Source: Polyangia bacterium
GTDB lineage: Bacteria; Myxococcota_A; Polyangia; Nannocystales; Nannocystaceae
DNA: 64,000 nt
Assembly: GCA_030429545.1 (NCBI GenBank)
Contig: JAUIFF010000011.1
Span: 124,001 to 188,000, forward strand
Direction: 5' to 3'
In this document: positions 54,151 through 62,719 of the stretch, in pieces
Layout of the letters: every line of letters begins with the position of its first letter
How positions within the stretch are numbered: position 1 is the stretch's first letter
Program-made: the position numbers and the translations under genes
The notes under the pieces: model-generated
Databases searched by the model: none
Told to the model about the DNA's origin: nothing
What the model saw: the letters and a program-made list of their open reading frames with translations, nothing else

Positions 54151-55065
54151 TCAACCAAACAGGCGAAAGCCAACCAAGGCAAGCGCCCAACTGACGAGCA
54201 GCACGTTGGTGGCCGCCCCCCCGCGAATGACAAAGGCCCGACATTCGTCGTGGTCACGGGCATCGGCGGTACCGAGCAACTGAATGCAGGTCGAGAGCAC
54301 AGCGAGGGCAGGAATCGCGACGGCGATTGCGACCTGCCACATGCACCCGTCAAGGACAAATGGCGTGGCAGCTGCGGCGATCACAACCAACTCCAAAAAA
54401 TGCCGGCGGGCGAGGTATTGCCCGCGCGCGACCGCATAGGTGCGTTTACCCGCCTGCTTGTCGGCCGGGTAGTCGGGCAGCGAAGTCAGGATATTGCTTG
54501 CAGCTGCAACCAAAAAACAGGGAACCAAGGCGTACTCGTGAAAACCCTGCAAGTCGCCGGCTTGCATCACATAGCCGACCAGCGGGAGAATGATGCCAAC
54601 GCCGATCCCCTGCAGTGTCTCGCCATGGCCGCGATAGGAAATCCGCGGCCCAAAACTGTAGGCCCACAACAGGACCAAGCCGGCGGCAACCAGCGGCACG
54701 AGCAACACACGCTCGTAGGCGAGCGCGCAGTAGACAGTGATCACCACGAGTTGCACGAGGTTGGCACCGGCCGCCCAGGCCAGCGCCGAAGCCGGTAGCT
54801 TGCCCTCGGGAATCACCCGCGAGCCGCCGGAAAATTCGTTGTAGGTCGTGTTGAGGCGGTCGGCTTCGCGGTCGGCGTAGTCGTTGGCAAACACGATCAG
54901 CAGATGCCAGGTGACCGACATCGCCAGGGTCCATGCAAGCAGTGTCCACGAAAAACTCCCCCGCCAGGCAAACGCCATGGCCTGTCCGAGCAGGAGGGGG
55001 ACCGCGAGGTTGACCTGGGCCAACGGCCGCATCGCTTGGATCCACGCCGAGAGTTGTGGAGGCAT
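54151..55065 (-). CDS. UbiA-family prenyltransferase (MenA-like)
   Basis: A 304-residue integral membrane prenyltransferase of the UbiA superfamily with about eight to nine hydrophobic helices. The two Asp-rich motifs are NDYADREAD (first, binding Mg2+-prenyl diphosphate) and DYPADKQAGKRTY (second). The segment NEFSGGSRVIPEGKL is typical of members near MenA. It may prenylate 1,4-dihydroxy-2-naphthoate in menaquinone synthesis, but other aromatic acceptors are possible and no men genes are adjacent. The ATG at 55065 is preferred over an upstream TTG. It is divergent from the threonine aldolase gene, with about 120 bp between starts. Confidence 0.87.
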   Translation of the reverse strand: MPPQLSAWIQAMRPLAQVNLAVPLLLGQAMAFAWRGSFSWTLLAWTLAMSVTWHLLIVFANDYADREADRLNTTYNEFSGGSRVIPEGKLPASALAWAAGANLVQLVVITVYCALAYERVLLVPLVAAGLVLLWAYSFGPRISYRGHGETLQGIGVGIILPLVGYVMQAGDLQGFHEYALVPCFLVAAASNILTSLPDYPADKQAGKRTYAVARGQYLARRHFLELVVIAAAATPFVLDGCMWQVAIAVAIPALAVLSTCIQLLGTADARDHDECRAFVIRGGAATNVLLVSWALALVGFRLFG

Positions 55066-55184
55066 CAGCGAGCAGGGTAGCGAAAAACCGAGGCGATCGC
55101 TCAAGCCGAGTTGGATTTGCCACCCGCGAGGTGGGCGGGAAGTTTCGGCGATGGCACCGGGATCGGGTTAGGCTGTCGCCGACC

Positions 55185-56285
55185 ATGGTGAACCTGCGCT
55201 CGGACAACAATGCTGGACTTTGCCCCGAGGCCGCGGCTGCGCTGGCTGAAATGGCCGCTGGGTATGCGGTCGGGTACGGCGATGACGTGATCACGAGCCA
55301 GGCCGTGGCCGCGTTTCGCCGGTTGTTTGGCGAACCGACGGCGGTGTTTTTTGTCGCCACCGGGACCGCGGCCAACACGTTGGCGATCGCCTCCCTGACC
55401 GAGCCATGGCAGCGGGTCCTGTGCCACAGCTACTCGCACTACAACGACGATGAGTCGACGGCACCCGAGCGGATCACCCTGTGCCGGACCACTGCGATCA
55501 CCCCGTCGACCGACCCAACCCGGATCACGGTGGCGGATCTCGACCGCGCGACCTCGGGTGGTCGCGGCGATGTTCACGAACCCGCGCCGGGCGTATTGAC
55601 GATCACCAATGTCACTGAACTCGGCACGGTGTACACGCCGGATGCGGTCCGGCAGCTGTGTACACTCGCCCACGAGCGGGGCTATCGCGTGCATGTGGAC
55701 GGGGCGCGGTTTGCCAACGCAGTCGCCTCGGTGATGTCGCGGTTTGGTCTCAGCGCAACCGAAGCCTGCCGCGCTTTGACGGTCGATGCCGGGGTCGATG
55801 CCCTGACCTTTGGCGGGACCAAGAATGGTTTTGCGTTTGGCGAGGCGGTCTTGCTGTTCCCGCAAACCGGGGTCGAACAAACCCGTCGCGCCTGTGCGCG
55901 GTTCCCGTTTTTACGCAAGTCGACGGGACACCTGTTGAGCAAACATCGATTTGTATCCGGGCAATTTCTCCGCTCGCTCGCGGACGATCGCTGGCTTGCC
56001 CACGCCCATCACGCCAACCAACTCGCAGCCAAACTCGCCGCCGGGCTGGAAAAACGTGGATTCAAGCCGGCGTTTCCAGTTGAAGCCAACGGCGTTTTTG
56101 TACCCCTGCCACCAAAGCTCGACCAGGCACTTCGGGCCGCAGGCCACGGTTACTACCCATTTGCCTCGTCGGTCGGCACGGTCGCACGGCTGATGTGTAG
56201 CTTCTCCACCCACGAGGGGGTGATCTCCGAGTTTTTGGCGGATATCGACCGGCTGGCACCAGCGCCCGCGAACAGCGCTGTGTAG
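55185..56285 (+). CDS. ltaE: Low-specificity threonine aldolase (PLP enzyme)
   Basis: A 366-residue PLP-dependent enzyme of the beta-eliminating lyase/threonine aldolase family, which cleaves L-threonine or allo-threonine to glycine and acetaldehyde. The start NLRSDNNAGLCPE, the cofactor Asp/Arg block VHVDGARFANA (~169-179) and the Schiff-base Lys213 in FGGTKNG are intact. The ATG at 55185 begins the conserved N-terminus; the longer frame upstream overlaps the divergent UbiA gene. Related aromatic beta-eliminating lyases share this fold, so substrate specificity is not certain. Confidence 0.87.
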   Translation: MVNLRSDNNAGLCPEAAAALAEMAAGYAVGYGDDVITSQAVAAFRRLFGEPTAVFFVATGTAANTLAIASLTEPWQRVLCHSYSHYNDDESTAPERITLCRTTAITPSTDPTRITVADLDRATSGGRGDVHEPAPGVLTITNVTELGTVYTPDAVRQLCTLAHERGYRVHVDGARFANAVASVMSRFGLSATEACRALTVDAGVDALTFGGTKNGFAFGEAVLLFPQTGVEQTRRACARFPFLRKSTGHLLSKHRFVSGQFLRSLADDRWLAHAHHANQLAAKLAAGLEKRGFKPAFPVEANGVFVPLPPKLDQALRAAGHGYYPFASSVGTVARLMCSFSTHEGVISEFLADIDRLAPAPANSAV

Positions 56286-56433
56286 ATAGGTCGCTGGACC
56301 TACGTCGTCACCAATGTGTGTATGCGCATCGAGCCCTTCCCGCCGCCCCCGAAGAAATGTGCGCACATGAGCTTTACTGCGTAGTTGTCGGCGCACGCAA
56401 CATCGCTGGCGCGCCAGTTTCCGAACAATCTAA

Positions 56434-56543
56434 AGACATGTCTCAAAACACATGGTTATGAAGACAGAAAATTTTGCTGAGTGGGAGGGCGTGCACCTGT
56501 GACCACAGGTCGATCTTAACCAGCGACAGTGCCCGGCTGGTTA
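56434..56543. promoter_or_regulatory. Three dyads upstream of the HEAT lipoprotein
   Basis: Within 110 bp lie three perfect inverted repeats: AGACATGTCT (56434-56443), ACCTGTG-AC-CACAGGT (56495-56510) and TAACCAGC-N11-GCTGGTTA (56517-56543). The last ends 20 bp before the ATG at 56564. Such density suggests a regulated promoter or a structured leader. No clear -35/-10 pair was identified between them. Confidence 0.55.
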
Positions 56544-56563
56544 GACATGATGACCCTAGCACC

Positions 56564-57637
56564 ATGTTCTATCGCTCATGTATCGGCTTTTGTTTGGCCG
56601 CGTCGATGGCCGCTGGTTGTGCCACGTCGACGACCACACCCGCAACCACGGCCCCGGGCACCCAACCTCCGACGGGGGTGCAACCCTCGCAACCGCAACC
56701 CGGACAACCGTCGACCACGCAACCCGGGTTGCTCGACCCTATGGCGACTCCCGGCGAGCCGGCAACCACGGGCCAACCTCCGGCAAACCCTGCGTCGAAT
56801 ACAAACTTGCAGGCCCGGACAACAGCCCCGCCCCACCGCACCGCAGACCTTGCAAGTAAGACCTGGCAGCAGCGCATGAACATCGAGTTCGAACTGTTCA
56901 AGTCGCGTGACCGGGCCGCGTTTGATGTGGTGATGAACCTGCAACCCGACGAAAAAACCCGCTCGGGACGACTTCTCTATACCGATAAGCGTCTGCGAGA
57001 CCCACGGGTCGCTTCCGTGCTGTTACACCGATTGATCAGCGAAAAAGAAAAACCCAAGGTCCGCCGGGCAATTGCCGAGGCCCTGCCCATGACCGGTGGT
57101 GATTGGGAGGAAGCCGCCTCGCACCTGTTGGTGATCGAGGCCGATCCAGATGTCCGCCTCGCCCTGGTTCGGTGCATGCGTCACAGCAAATCTCCATACG
57201 ACCTCAAGGGCCTGCGCGTGGGCCTCAAAGACGAGAAATTCGATGTCCAGGTCGCCGCCCTCGAGACCGCGGGCTATGTGGCCAATGGCAAGGTTTTGCG
57301 CAGCGAGCTGCTGTCGGCGACGTTCGACGAGCGCTGGGAAAAACGGGCAGCCGCGATCCGTTCGCTGGGCAACCTGCGCGAGGTCCGAAGCTGGCGAACA
57401 CTTGTACGTGCACTTTCTGACAGCAAGGCCGAGGTCCGTCTGCAGGCGTTGATCGGGCTCGAAAAAATCGATGCCAACAAGGCCGCTCAACTGCCTGAGC
57501 TCAGCGAGCTGGCCAAAGACAGTAGCCTGCGCGTCGCCCGACGAGCCAAGGCACTGATCAAACAAGCCAATGGTGGCGGCGATGCCGACGAACTGGGCGA
57601 AGCGGCACCCTCAAAACAGCCAGCGGCTCCGCAATAG
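56564..57637 (+). CDS. HEAT-repeat lipoprotein
   Basis: A 357-residue lipoprotein. The signal peptide has the lipobox-like MAAGC (Cys19). A Pro/Thr/Gln-rich linker follows (to ~100), and the C-terminal ~240 residues are alpha-helical HEAT-like repeats (DPRVASVLLHRLISE, DVRLALVRCMRHS, DVQVAALETAGYV, EKRAAAIRSLGNL, EVRLQALIGLEKI). Such repeats usually mediate protein-protein contacts, here probably in the periplasm or at the cell surface. The ATG at 56564 is chosen because it directly begins the signal peptide. Upstream are three dyads. It is convergent with dusC. Confidence 0.82.
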   Translation: MFYRSCIGFCLAASMAAGCATSTTTPATTAPGTQPPTGVQPSQPQPGQPSTTQPGLLDPMATPGEPATTGQPPANPASNTNLQARTTAPPHRTADLASKTWQQRMNIEFELFKSRDRAAFDVVMNLQPDEKTRSGRLLYTDKRLRDPRVASVLLHRLISEKEKPKVRRAIAEALPMTGGDWEEAASHLLVIEADPDVRLALVRCMRHSKSPYDLKGLRVGLKDEKFDVQVAALETAGYVANGKVLRSELLSATFDERWEKRAAAIRSLGNLREVRSWRTLVRALSDSKAEVRLQALIGLEKIDANKAAQLPELSELAKDSSLRVARRAKALIKQANGGGDADELGEAAPSKQPAAPQ

Positions 57638-57679
57638 ACGTTGCACAGTCAACAAGCCACAGCCAACAAAACAACGTTT

Positions 57680-58750
57680 CTAGCCAGTTGCCGACAACTC
57701 CTGGGCGAACGGTCGCTCGCCCGCGCGGCACCGCTTCAGCACGTCACAAACGGGCTCCCACGCCTGCATGACCTTGAGGTGGGTAAACATCCAGCCGACG
57801 TCAGCCCGCGTCGCAGCACCCATCCGCAACCATTGCTTGACGCGACAAAGTGCTTGTTTGTCGGTCCGACCCGCGGCGATCAACGCATCGTGATAGGTAC
57901 ACAAGAGATCTGCAAATTCTGAGATCTCCATGGACTTTCCTCGCCATCCACGAATCCGTGAAAACAGCGCAGGGGCACCCATCGCGCCGCGCCCGATCAT
58001 GAATGCTTCACACATGGAGATCTTCGCACAAACATGGAGATCTTCCGGCCGAAGCAGGTCGCCGTTGGCAACCACCGGCATCCCCGGTACCGCGGCCTGC
58101 GCGCGGGAGATCGCATCCCAATGCACCGGTGGCCGATACAACTGCTTGCGGGTTCGCGCATGGATCGTCAGCCACGCACCCCCACCACGCTGGGCCGCGC
58201 GCGCGATGTCTTCGATCTGATCTGCACTGTCCCAGCCGATCCGGATCTTGACGGTCACGGGCACCTCGGGCGGACAGGCATCGCGGACCGCACGCGTGAT
58301 CGCTTCGATCCGCGCCGGTGTTTTCAGCAAAGTTGCCCCGCCGTCGTGATTGTTGACGGTCTTGGCCGGGCATCCAAAGTTGAGGTCGATTCCGGGCGCC
58401 CCCATCTGCGCGGCTCGTCGTGCGGTCTCGGCCATCGGTGCCGGTAGTCCACCGAGCAACTGGACGAACACAGGCACCCCAGCACGCGTGGTCCCGCCGT
58501 GGTCGACTTCGGGGCAGTGTCGGCGAATGACCTTCGGCGGGACCGGGTCGCGGACAACCCGGACAAATTCCGAGACACACAGGCTGATCCCGCTGCGCCC
58601 GTTGTCCAAGTCGGTGAGCAACTCGCGGTAGACCGCGTCGGTGACCCCGTCCATGGGCGCGAGGGCGACAAATAGGCCCTCGTCCATTGGGGTTGGGGCG
58701 ACGATATGGCTGCGCGCGGCGACCGCGGGCCAGCGGGGATTGACGGTCAC
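57680..58750 (-). CDS. dusC: tRNA-dihydrouridine synthase (DusC-like)
   Basis: A 356-residue FMN enzyme that reduces uridine to dihydrouridine in tRNA. The N-terminal LAPMDGVTDAVYRELL is typical. The catalytic Cys lies in DLNFGCPAKTVN, and the FMN-phosphate region is GRGAMGAPALF. The order of blocks (SEFVRVV, RHCPEVDHGG, VKIRIGWDS, HARTRKQLYRPP) follows Escherichia coli DusC (U16-specific) as I recall it, better than DusA or DusB. The GTG start overlaps the stop of the preceding 97-residue gene by four bases, implying translational coupling. Confidence 0.9.
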   Translation of the reverse strand: MTVNPRWPAVAARSHIVAPTPMDEGLFVALAPMDGVTDAVYRELLTDLDNGRSGISLCVSEFVRVVRDPVPPKVIRRHCPEVDHGGTTRAGVPVFVQLLGGLPAPMAETARRAAQMGAPGIDLNFGCPAKTVNNHDGGATLLKTPARIEAITRAVRDACPPEVPVTVKIRIGWDSADQIEDIARAAQRGGGAWLTIHARTRKQLYRPPVHWDAISRAQAAVPGMPVVANGDLLRPEDLHVCAKISMCEAFMIGRGAMGAPALFSRIRGWRGKSMEISEFADLLCTYHDALIAAGRTDKQALCRVKQWLRMGAATRADVGWMFTHLKVMQAWEPVCDVLKRCRAGERPFAQELSATG

Positions 58751-59040
58751 CGCGGTACCTCGGGCAGGTCGAGCTGCCGATCTTGCTCGGGCGACCAGCG
58801 AATCAGCAGCAGCTCATAGCTGCGACGTTGACGATGGCGGCTGCGTACTACCCGGCAGACAAACCCATGCGGGGTGATCTCCCGTGTCGCCAACAATTGC
58901 CAAACCTCGAGCTCGGCCGCCTGCACGGCAAACCCCTCGGCATCGACACGATCGATCAATGCACCCATGGTGATGCCACGCGAGCCCGCGGCCTCGACCA
59001 AGTTAAGGAGATGCTCGCGCAGGTTCACCGAGTCGGCCAT
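58747..59040 (-). CDS. Small conserved protein translationally coupled to dusC
   Basis: A 97-residue protein, probably a winged-helix-like fold (MGALIDRVDAEGFAVQAAELEVWQLL), with a basic Arg-rich loop (RVVRSRHRQRRSYELLLI) and the ending WSPEQDRQLDLP. I recall similar myxobacterial proteins with GFVCR and SPEQDRQLDL-type endings but no assigned function. The ATG at 59040 is preferred; the longer frame upstream overlaps asd. Its stop overlaps the GTG of dusC by four bases, so a role with the tRNA-modifying enzyme is possible. Confidence 0.75.
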   Translation of the reverse strand: MADSVNLREHLLNLVEAAGSRGITMGALIDRVDAEGFAVQAAELEVWQLLATREITPHGFVCRVVRSRHRQRRSYELLLIRWSPEQDRQLDLPEVPR

Positions 59041-59089
59041 TGCGTGAGAGACATTAGGATCGCTCGGACAAAAACGACAGGACCGAGTA

Positions 59090-60115
59090 CTACCCGACCT
59101 GCAGGGTTGGGTCGGCGACCGGGAACCATCGTGCGGCAATGCGCACGGCGTTGGTCGCCGCCCCTAGACGGAGGTTATCGGCGACCACCGTCAGGCAAAA
59201 CCGACGACCATCCGGATCTCGCAGGTCGCTTCGCACCCGACCGACAAACGCCTCGTCGCGGACCTGGAGGCAATGGCGCGCGGACAACCCAGCCCCCTCC
59301 GCACCCGGCAGGAAGCGTAAAAACGGATGGTTGCCGGCGAGCACAGCTTCGATGTCGGCCACAGTCGTCGCCTCTTCAAACTCGATCCAAACCTGTTCGT
59401 AGTGGCCGACGGCAACCGGCACGCGAACGCACTGAGCCGAAAACGGCAAACCCGGCATGCCGAGGATTTTAGCGCTCTCGAGCATCATCTTGCGCTCTTC
59501 TGAGGAGTAGCCACTGGCGTCGGTCTTGCCGTTGTGCGGAACAGTATTGCCGGCATAGCCGGTGGCCTCAAACGCGGTGCCGAGCCGATCGCCGGCATAG
59601 CCGGCAAGGGAGTTCGCAATAAACCGATCGAGCGTTGCCAACCCAGCCCCGCTGATGGCTTGGTAGGAGGCGACAGCCAAGGACGCGAGGCCGAACTTTT
59701 GCCGCAATGGAGCAACTGCGAGCATCAACGGAATCGTTGTGCAGTTGGGGTTGGCGACCAGCGTGCATTGCTCGTCGACAATCCCGTCGTTGACGCCCGC
59801 GACCACCAACGGAACTTCGGGGTTGAGGCGATAGGTGTTGCTCTTGTCGACCACGCGGTAGCCGAGCTCACGCAGGCGCGGGACGTACCGGGCACTGTGG
59901 GTGTCGTCTAGGGCGACGAATGCGAGATCCCCACGTGGGGCGCCGTCTTGCTCGAGCCTTGTCGCCGCACCAACAGGGTAGCTGCGGCCACCCAACTCGA
60001 GTGTCTGGTCGCGACTGGCAAACAGATGGAGGTTGGCTTGCGGCCAGGCGCGTGCAAGCAGTGGAATGAGCTCTCGCCCGACAAGACCGGTAGCACCGAG
60101 AATGCAGATCTCCAT
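59090..60115 (-). CDS. asd: Aspartate-semialdehyde dehydrogenase
   Basis: A 341-residue NADP-dependent enzyme that makes aspartate-4-semialdehyde from aspartyl phosphate, at the branch point to lysine/diaminopimelate, threonine and methionine. The N-terminal GATGLVGRELIPLL motif is followed by the catalytic Cys125 (NPNCTTIPL), the SYQAISGAGLATLDR block and RVPVAVGHYEQ with the catalytic His. Length and order match the family. It lies upstream of the small coupled gene and dusC on the same strand, with a 49-bp gap. Confidence 0.95.
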   Translation of the reverse strand: MEICILGATGLVGRELIPLLARAWPQANLHLFASRDQTLELGGRSYPVGAATRLEQDGAPRGDLAFVALDDTHSARYVPRLRELGYRVVDKSNTYRLNPEVPLVVAGVNDGIVDEQCTLVANPNCTTIPLMLAVAPLRQKFGLASLAVASYQAISGAGLATLDRFIANSLAGYAGDRLGTAFEATGYAGNTVPHNGKTDASGYSSEERKMMLESAKILGMPGLPFSAQCVRVPVAVGHYEQVWIEFEEATTVADIEAVLAGNHPFLRFLPGAEGAGLSARHCLQVRDEAFVGRVRSDLRDPDGRRFCLTVVADNLRLGAATNAVRIAARWFPVADPTLQVG

Positions 60116-60233
60116 GGCCGCCGCCTATAACACGCCCGCGGGCAATGCGGGAGTTTGCATGAACAGAAGAGTGGTGGGCACCTCGCCACTACGCCTGACC
60201 GCCACCAGTTTGTCCAACCGCTACCTTAAAGGT

Positions 60234-61286
60234 TTAACAACCCGTTTCGGCCAACTTCCAGGTCACAGTTTCGCCAGCTCGCAGCGGCACAACCACGCCC
60301 TCCGCAAACGGATAACTCGCCGGAACTGTCCACGCAGTTCGATGCAGGCGAACCTTTGTGGTATTGCGCGGCAGGCCATAGAAGTCGGGTCCGTGAAAAC
60401 TGGCAAATGGCTCGAGCCGATCGAGTGCGCCAGCTTCGGCAAATACCTCGGTATAGAGCTCGAGCGCGGCATGGGCGGTAAATGCCCCGGCACACCCGCA
60501 TGCCGACTCCTTGCGTCCTCGCTCGTGCGGTGCACTGTCGGTCCCGAGAAAGAACTTGGGGTTGCCGCTTGTGGCCGCCGTGACCAAAGCCTGCCGATGT
60601 CGCTCGCGCTTGAGCACCGGTAAGCAATAGCTGTGCGGCCGAATCCCGCCGACCAACATCGCGTTGCGGTTGAGCAGTAGATGGTGGGCGGTGATCGTGG
60701 CGGCAACCGTTTTCGGAGCCTGCTCGACAAACGCCACCGCCTCGGCCGTGGTGATGTGCTCGAGCACGACCTTTAGCCGCGGGAAACGGTCGACCAAAGG
60801 TGCGAGCACCTCGCGCAAAAATACAGCTTCGCGGTCAAAGATGTCGACTGCATCGTGGGTGACCTCGCCGTGAACCAACAGCGGCATGCCCTCGGCTTGC
60901 ATCGCCTCGAGCACCGGATACACCCGCTCGACCGCCGTCACCCCGGCGTCCGAATTGGTCGTCGCCCCACTCGGGTACAGTTTGACCCCATGGATAAAGC
61001 CCGAAGCTCGCGCTCGGCCGATTTCGGCAGGCGGGGTGTTGTCGGTCAAGTAAAGGGTCATCAGCGGCGAGAAGTCACCACCGCCAACGGCATCGAGGGC
61101 AGCAAGGATCCGCTCGCGGTAGGCACCTGCCGCCGCGGTGTCGGTGACCGGCGGCCGCAGGTTCGGCATCACAATCGCCCGACCAAATTGACGGGCGGTG
61201 TGCTGCACGACTGCCCGCAGCGCAGCGCCATCGCGCAGGTGGAGGTGCCAATCGTCGGGGCGTGTGAGCTCGACAGTCTCGATCAT
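60234..61286 (-). CDS. pyrC: Dihydroorotase (class II, PyrC)
   Basis: A 350-residue zinc amidohydrolase that cyclises carbamoyl aspartate to dihydroorotate in pyrimidine synthesis. The N-terminal metal-binding DDWHLHLRDG, the Lys of GVKLYPSGATTNSD (carboxylated ligand), HGEVTH, LEHITT and the Asp of FLGTDSAPH are intact, and CGCAGAF is typical of the single-domain class. The ATG at 61286 begins the conserved start; the longer open frame upstream is not conserved. It lies 50 bp downstream of dnaA on the same strand. Confidence 0.95.
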   Translation of the reverse strand: MIETVELTRPDDWHLHLRDGAALRAVVQHTARQFGRAIVMPNLRPPVTDTAAAGAYRERILAALDAVGGGDFSPLMTLYLTDNTPPAEIGRARASGFIHGVKLYPSGATTNSDAGVTAVERVYPVLEAMQAEGMPLLVHGEVTHDAVDIFDREAVFLREVLAPLVDRFPRLKVVLEHITTAEAVAFVEQAPKTVAATITAHHLLLNRNAMLVGGIRPHSYCLPVLKRERHRQALVTAATSGNPKFFLGTDSAPHERGRKESACGCAGAFTAHAALELYTEVFAEAGALDRLEPFASFHGPDFYGLPRNTTKVRLHRTAWTVPASYPFAEGVVVPLRAGETVTWKLAETGC

Positions 61287-61336
61287 GGTTGGAGTATGCC
61301 CAATGTTTCGCGGTCCGGGCCGAACCCTATGCAAAC

Positions 61337-62719
61337 CTAGTTGAGCAACGGACCCGTGAGCTGCTCCCGCAGCGAGCTGACCGTGTTGCGCATATCGGGC
61401 TCACTCGCCTGCATACTGGTGATCCGCTTGCAGGCATTGATCACGGTCGAGTGATCCTTGCCGCCAAACCGCTGTCCTATCTCCGGAAAGCTCGCCCCGG
61501 TCAGCTCGCGACTCAGGTACATCGCAATCATTCGCGGACGCGAGATACTGCGATGGCGTCGCGGCCCCTTGAGATCGGCGATTTTGACCGAAAAATGGCT
61601 GGCGACGAGCTTTTGCACCCGCTCGATTGTCACCGGAGCCGTCGCTTGGCTCGGCGTCACCCCGCCAAGCACCTCGCTGACAAAGCCCTCGGTGATCCGC
61701 ACGCCCCGTAGCTCGGCAAATGCCGTCACCCGCAGCAGCGCGCCCTCTAGTTCACGCACGTTCGAGCGCACCAAACTGGCGATGTGCAGCAACACCCGGT
61801 TGTCGATTCGGATCTGGTCGTGATCGGCCTTTTGCCGGAGGATCGCGGCCCGGGTCTCGAGGTCGGGCGCCTGAATATCGGCGACCAACCCCCAGTTGAG
61901 CCGCGAGGTCAGGCGCTCCTCCATGCCCTTCATGTCGGCGGGAACGCGATCGGCGGTCACGACAATCTGCTTGCCGGCCTCGTACAGCGCGTTGAACACA
62001 TGGAAAAACTCGTCCATGGTGCGGTCGCGCCCGGCGATAAACTGGATGTCGTCGATCAGCAGCACATCTAAGTCGTGGCGATAGCGGCTGCGAAACGCAT
62101 CAAACTGATTGCAGCGCACGGCCGAGATGAACTCGTTCATAAATTGCTCGGCGCTGAGGTAGCAAATCCGCAACTCGGGTCGATGCTCGGCGATGTGGCG
62201 ACCGACCGCGTGCAGCAGGTGGGTTTTTCCCAGGCCGACCCCGCCGTAGATAAACAGCGGGTTGAAGCGCTTGCCCGGTTCCTGGGCTGCGGCCCATGCC
62301 GCCGAAGCGGCGAGTTCGTTGGACGTACCCTTGATGTAGTTATCGAAGCGATAGCGTGCCGACAGGCGCGGTCGCAGGGTCGAAACCGGAGGCTTGGTCG
62401 GTTGTGGGGCTGGCTGGGCTGGCACCTCGACGGCAGCGACCGGCTCGGTGGGTGCGCGACGCGGCGTGTTGGCAGCCGCCTGTTCTTGCACCTCGATCTC
62501 GGCCGTGTAGTCCGAGTGGGTCATTCGCTTGATCTCATCGAGCACCACGCTCAGGTAGTGGTTTTCAAACCACTCCTTCATAAAGCGATTGGGCGCGTGG
62601 AGATGCAGCGAACGACCGCGGATTTCCTGGAGTGCGATCGGGCGCAACCACATATCGAATGTCTGGGCCCCGAGTCGTGGTTGCAGGCTGTGCAGTGCTT
62701 CGCTCCAGATATCGGCCAT
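61337..62719 (-). CDS. dnaA: Chromosomal replication initiator DnaA
   Basis: A 460-residue replication initiator. Domain I is at the N-terminus (IWSEALHSLQPRLGAQTFDMWL), followed by a Pro/Ala/Thr linker. The AAA+ domain carries Walker A GGVGLGKTH and Walker B LLIDDIQFI. The DNA-binding domain IV contains the signature GGKDHSTVINACKRI. The ATG at 62719 follows a good ribosome binding site (GGGAGGG), and the longer frame upstream is rejected. DnaA boxes lie just upstream, so the region to the right is a candidate oriC and the gene may be autoregulated. Confidence 0.97.
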   Translation of the reverse strand: MADIWSEALHSLQPRLGAQTFDMWLRPIALQEIRGRSLHLHAPNRFMKEWFENHYLSVVLDEIKRMTHSDYTAEIEVQEQAAANTPRRAPTEPVAAVEVPAQPAPQPTKPPVSTLRPRLSARYRFDNYIKGTSNELAASAAWAAAQEPGKRFNPLFIYGGVGLGKTHLLHAVGRHIAEHRPELRICYLSAEQFMNEFISAVRCNQFDAFRSRYRHDLDVLLIDDIQFIAGRDRTMDEFFHVFNALYEAGKQIVVTADRVPADMKGMEERLTSRLNWGLVADIQAPDLETRAAILRQKADHDQIRIDNRVLLHIASLVRSNVRELEGALLRVTAFAELRGVRITEGFVSEVLGGVTPSQATAPVTIERVQKLVASHFSVKIADLKGPRRHRSISRPRMIAMYLSRELTGASFPEIGQRFGGKDHSTVINACKRITSMQASEPDMRNTVSSLREQLTGPLLN

